From positions 1 to 37,382 of the forward strand of contig JAKSAW010000687.1 in assembly GCA_022361455.1 (NCBI GenBank): a stretch of DNA of 37,382 nt. Reading direction: 5' to 3'. Positions 33,953 through 37,382 of this stretch are shown piece after piece (position 1 is the stretch's first letter; the number at the start of each line of letters is the position of its first letter). The translations under genes and the position numbers were made by a program. The DNA is from Pseudomonadales bacterium (GTDB lineage: Bacteria; Pseudomonadota; Gammaproteobacteria; Pseudomonadales; Ketobacteraceae). The notes under the pieces are model-generated. The model saw only the letters and a program-made list of their open reading frames with translations. It was not told where the DNA came from and made no database searches.

Positions 33953-36253
33953 TTATGGAGATCTTTGATCGATACTCGGAAAAGTAATTGCCTCACTAAA
34001 TATCCATTTGTCTGTAGCGCGCAGTAGGCTTGGTAATAAGATCAAATCATAAAGTAAAGCGATTGATATAATTGCAGACAAAAAGATGGCTGTAGTTTGA
34101 TTTGGGCCAAATACGGACATGGCCATGATTCCCATCCCTGTGGAAAGTACTAACGTAGTGAGTATTAGAGCGGGGCCAACTTTTTTCAGTGTTAAAGAAG
34201 CGCATTGTTCTGGGGGATACCCTTGCTTACGGTAATCAATGTAATGCTTTAATATGTGGATGCTGTCGTCTACCACGATACCAATACTAATACTTAGTGT
34301 GCCTGCAGCAGCAAGATCTACCGTTCCATATAACCAACCAAAAAGACCAAATACCACTGTGGCGGGTAGTAAGTTAGGGATTAGAGTAATAAAGGAAAGT
34401 CGCCAATTCCCTAGAAAGACACCAATAAGTAAGCTAATAATCAATGCGGAAAAAAAGCCGCCCCATAGCATATTTGAAGTTAAGGATGCGCCTATGTTAG
34501 AAAACAGTAGGCCGTGTCCCGATATTCGTATGCGATATTCAGAGGAATGCTCTTCAAACCAGTCTTCAATCTTTTCTTCTAGTCGAGAGAATTGTTTGCT
34601 TGTGATTGGGCCGATAGCTAAGGTCACCAAGGCGGTATTGTTCTGGGAACTAATCGTATTGACGAGATCAATGTCTTCACTATTAGAAAGGCCTTGTAGA
34701 TTAATCAGATCATTAATGACTTGTGTCTTCTGGGGTGCGTTAGCCCACTTTAAGTTATGTTCTCGTAGCGCAGGCTGCATTAGGGAAAGTTGGTCTATAA
34801 AACTATAGGCATGTGTTACAGATTCCTGTGCCTCTACCCACACCTTGAAGTGATGTAGGGTTCTTAAAAAGCTCGACGTAAAAACTCCATCTGCTTGAAG
34901 AGTGTCGATTTCTAGATAGATGGGGTGGTGCAGTCCGAATGCTTGATTGGAAAGCTTGCTGGCCTCGCGAATAGAAAAATCTTCTGGAAAATAGTCAATG
35001 GGATCATTGTGGGTTTGCAAATATAAAATGCCAGTGGCTGCAATGAAGGTCATTACATATAGTGATGTGTTTATTCTTTTTGATGCGAAAGTGCTATGTC
35101 TCTCAAAGTATCTGGTGATAACTTGCAGTTGATTATGTCTTTCGACATCGTTCTTTGATCTTGCTAGCTTTAATTCTCGAAAAGATAACAAAGTATAAGT
35201 AATTGTTAGTGTACATAAGTAGGCGACTACAACTCCGCAAGCTGCGATATTTCCGAAGGTGGCAAAAACGGGTGAATGACTGGTGTTTAGACTAAGAAAA
35301 CCAATGCAGGTAGTGATAGTTGTCAGCAACAGAGCTACAGCGTTATTTTTTATAGCGTATCTTAGACTTTCAACTTGTGGTTTTCCCCGGTTCTCTACAA
35401 GGTGCTGTCGATAGCTCGTCAACAAATGGATGTTGTTCGCTAAAGCTATAATAAAAGCAACACTAAATGCTAGAGATGAGGTTTGATTAACAGTAACTTC
35501 CATGGTGGAAATTAACCCTGTGGTGATTCCCAGCGTTAGTATGAGTGAGGCGGTGGCAACCAAAATTAACCACCAAGATCGGAGAAAGTACCATAGAATT
35601 AGAATACCACTTAGAAGAATAAATGGGGCTAAGCGGGTCATATCCATATACAGTGCGCGATGTAACGCATTCTTTATTGCTATTGGGCCTGTGTAGTAGC
35701 TGTGACTGAACGAATAGTTTTTGGCAGCTAATAAGTAGCTGTCGATATTGGTGTTATTGTCTGTGGAGCTTAAAGAAACCTGTAGCGCGAACAGTGAATG
35801 CTCTATAGATGCGAGAAATACACTGTTAGTAATGTTTTCTGATAGCTGACCGAGTACAGCATCATTTGTTAACTGGTTTCTAGAAAAAAACTGTTTGAGC
35901 GTGAGTAGCTCTTGGTGGGTGTTGGTAATTGGAGTATCTAGAATCGAGGTGACCGAATCCACATCTTCTTTTTTTTCGAGATAATGGACATAGTCATATA
36001 ATTGGCTTAGCGATTCGTACGATAGAATGTCGTTGTTCTTTGCTTTTAGTAAAATAACAAGATCGTTGCTAGTTGAATAAGACTCGGTTATTCGATTGAA
36101 GGTCGCTAATGTAGGATCTCTAGGATCAAAAAAATCAGTTATTTCGCTATGATATTTTATAGAAGGTGCTGATGGGGCTATTAGTGCAAACAAAATAACT
36201 AATGCCAAAGTTCCCCAATGTAAGTACTTTAAATTAAATTTAATCGTTGCCAT
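33953..36253 (-). CDS. MMPL/RND-superfamily lipid or hydrophobe transporter
   Basis: A 766-aa inner-membrane protein with the RND layout: one N-terminal helix, a large extracytoplasmic loop (about 30-205), five to six helices, a second loop and a second helix bundle. The C-terminal bundle has SISIGIVVDDSIHILKHY, with the paired aspartates used in proton coupling. The equivalent place in the N-terminal bundle reads IIALANNIHLLTSY, where Asp is absent. MMPL-type members export lipids, polyketides or sterol-like molecules. It is divergent from a type II thioesterase 65 bp away. No membrane-fusion partner or lipoprotein gene is adjacent. Confidence 0.88.
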   Translation of the reverse strand: MATIKFNLKYLHWGTLALVILFALIAPSAPSIKYHSEITDFFDPRDPTLATFNRITESYSTSNDLVILLKAKNNDILSYESLSQLYDYVHYLEKKEDVDSVTSILDTPITNTHQELLTLKQFFSRNQLTNDAVLGQLSENITNSVFLASIEHSLFALQVSLSSTDNNTNIDSYLLAAKNYSFSHSYYTGPIAIKNALHRALYMDMTRLAPFILLSGILILWYFLRSWWLILVATASLILTLGITTGLISTMEVTVNQTSSLAFSVAFIIALANNIHLLTSYRQHLVENRGKPQVESLRYAIKNNAVALLLTTITTCIGFLSLNTSHSPVFATFGNIAACGVVVAYLCTLTITYTLLSFRELKLARSKNDVERHNQLQVITRYFERHSTFASKRINTSLYVMTFIAATGILYLQTHNDPIDYFPEDFSIREASKLSNQAFGLHHPIYLEIDTLQADGVFTSSFLRTLHHFKVWVEAQESVTHAYSFIDQLSLMQPALREHNLKWANAPQKTQVINDLINLQGLSNSEDIDLVNTISSQNNTALVTLAIGPITSKQFSRLEEKIEDWFEEHSSEYRIRISGHGLLFSNIGASLTSNMLWGGFFSALIISLLIGVFLGNWRLSFITLIPNLLPATVVFGLFGWLYGTVDLAAAGTLSISIGIVVDDSIHILKHYIDYRKQGYPPEQCASLTLKKVGPALILTTLVLSTGMGIMAMSVFGPNQTTAIFLSAIISIALLYDLILLPSLLRATDKWIFSEAITFPSIDQRSP

Positions 36254-36318
36254 TATGTTGGCGCCATTATAATAATGATCGTCTTATTTATGTAATCATC
36301 TTGCTATGAGGTGTGCAA

Positions 36319-37089
36319 ATGATTTTTAGTGAGAATAAATTCTTTAGTTGTTTCTATCCAAATGACTCGGCCACTCATCGTTTGTTTTGTTTGCCTAGTG
36401 CTGGAGGTGACGCCAATATGTTTCGGGATTGGTTTGAATATTTTCCCGATACCGAGGTATGGGGTGTTACCTATCCGGGGCGAGGAGTGTTGTCCCAGAG
36501 TGAGTTCTCGGAAAGTTTTGGCCAGCTTACGCGAGCTTTAGTCAGTGAGCTGGATAGCTACAAGGATAAGCCATTCTTATTTTTCGGTCACAGCTTTGGT
36601 GCGTTGTTATCATATGCAATAGCGCTCGAGTTAGCAAAAGACGTGAATCCCTTAGAAGGTTTGTTAGTTTGTGCGCGCCGGGCGCCACAGGCTAAAGATC
36701 GTCATGGTTTTAGTCAAAAGTCCGATAAGGAAGTGCTAGAAAAGTTAATGGCCATGAATAGTATTCCATTAGAGATAGCTGAATCTGATGATTTGTTAGA
36801 GTATTACTTAAATATTATTATCAAGGACTTAACGCTGAATGAAACCTTGATCCCCGTTACATCTGAATCGTTAAATTTACCTTTATACGTATATTCAGGA
36901 CGCGCTGACGAATTTGTGAGTATCCAGGAAATGGGTGGTTGGCCCGAAATTACCACTGGAAAAACAATATCTCGCCAGTTTGAGGGAGATCACTTCTTTA
37001 TTGTTAATAACAAAGACGAGTTTTTAGATCAGTTTTCACAAGATGTAGAATTCTTACAAGGAATTGACGAAGACTCTGTGGCATATTAA
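36319..37089 (+). CDS. Type II thioesterase (GrsT/TesA family)
   Basis: A 256-aa alpha/beta hydrolase. The nucleophile motif GHSFGA (Ser92 from this start), an early FCLPSAGGDANMFRDW and YPGRG segment, and the catalytic His in GDHFFI (His225) define the type II thioesterase family, which removes aberrant acyl groups from carrier proteins of non-ribosomal peptide or polyketide synthases. The ATG at 36319 has GAGG 7 bp upstream; the in-frame GTG at 36313 is too close to it. No synthase is in view, but only 293 bp remain to the window edge. Confidence 0.88.
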   Translation: MIFSENKFFSCFYPNDSATHRLFCLPSAGGDANMFRDWFEYFPDTEVWGVTYPGRGVLSQSEFSESFGQLTRALVSELDSYKDKPFLFFGHSFGALLSYAIALELAKDVNPLEGLLVCARRAPQAKDRHGFSQKSDKEVLEKLMAMNSIPLEIAESDDLLEYYLNIIIKDLTLNETLIPVTSESLNLPLYVYSGRADEFVSIQEMGGWPEITTGKTISRQFEGDHFFIVNNKDEFLDQFSQDVEFLQGIDEDSVAY

Positions 37090-37382
37090 ATCCATAAAGG
37101 CTGTGTAAGCTAAATAAACTAACGTACTTGTTACGGTATTTATTGGCAAAACTATACCTCATAGGCCATATGTAAGTCGCCAGGCCTGCTATTACAAGTT
37201 TATTGATCATAATCGTTGCTAGACTCGCTTGACCTCTTAGACATCTAGAGAAAGAGTTGTGGTCTGTAGTTTTATGTGTTGTACGAGTCATGTACAACGA
37301 TTTCATTTCTTATCCAACAATCATGTTTTCAGTTGGATTCTACTAATAAGCCTTCTACTGCTGCCGATATCGGTATCAGCTC
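37090..37382. other. Terminal intergenic stretch, possibly with the 3' end of a leftward gene
   Basis: No convincing complete gene. The leftward frame of 100 codons across 37004-37306 overlaps the thioesterase and looks random. From 37382 to 37329 a leftward frame reads ELIPISAAVEGLLVESN and then stops with TGA; this could be the C terminus of a gene starting outside the window, but 17 residues are too few to identify. Confidence 0.25.

Noticed and set aside
34254..34808. 184-codon rightward ORF antisense to the RND transporter
   Set aside because: It is long, but the translation has no recognisable motif, and the leftward frame encodes clear RND helices.

Overview
The window looks like a chromosomal segment of a heterotrophic, probably marine, gammaproteobacterium. 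This rests on gene content only: prpF of the AcnD/PrpF-type 2-methylcitrate cycle, a yceJ-yceI type pair, a BigR/YgaV-like sulfur operon, two sterol-desaturase-family hydroxylases and a eukaryote-like MFE-2/SCP-x beta-oxidation operon. Base composition looks mid-40s % G+C by eye (not computed), with a more A+T-rich feel after about 33.7 kb. I see no rRNA, tRNA, CRISPR array, insertion sequence or prophage.

Layout. 1-2.1 kb: the 3' end of prpF and a convergent long-form selO. 2.1-6.2 kb: cobalamin-dependent methionine synthase split into two adjacent genes (homocysteine half, then folate/B12/activation half), preceded by a perfect MetR-type palindrome, a TATAAT box and a leader hairpin, and closed by a strong terminator. 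6.3-9.5 kb: a serine hydrolase, a LysR regulator and a sterol-desaturase-family membrane hydroxylase. 9.5-11.6 kb: a peroxiredoxin-like protein, then a cytochrome b561 plus YceI pair. 11.6-14.5 kb: a leftward sulfide/persulfide operon (ArsR-type BigR-like sensor, TauE/SafE exporter, ETHE1-like persulfide dioxygenase, two half-size YeeE/YedE proteins) headed by a perfect 18-bp inverted-repeat operator. 14.7 kb: a small gene relic. 14.8-17.0 kb: a GH3 beta-glucosidase lipoprotein.

17.3-20.7 kb holds the most unusual unit: a GAF-domain histidine-kinase-like protein whose phosphoacceptor His is replaced by Asn, a short ORF that looks like the C-terminal part of a longer family, and a single-polypeptide fusion of acetate/propionate kinase (AckA) with a PduL-type phosphotransacylase. 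The genes overlap or nearly touch. Directly downstream is a deletion scar where the first ~60 codons of pirin are joined head-on to the first part of a nitroreductase gene. Then follow a GapN-type dehydrogenase, two small lipoproteins, a cupin, a PhyH-family dioxygenase and an AraC regulator.

26.1-32.5 kb: a TetR regulator diverges from a three-gene operon (acyl-CoA dehydrogenase, MFE-2-like SDR/hydratase-2 protein with three tandem SCP2 domains, SCP-x-type thiolase). Together these would run a full peroxisome-like beta-oxidation turn on bulky acyl-CoAs such as branched-chain or sterol side chains. 32.5-37.4 kb: an NTF2-like protein, a second sterol-desaturase-family enzyme, an MMPL/RND transporter and a divergent type II thioesterase, possibly the edge of a lipid or natural-product locus continuing beyond the window.
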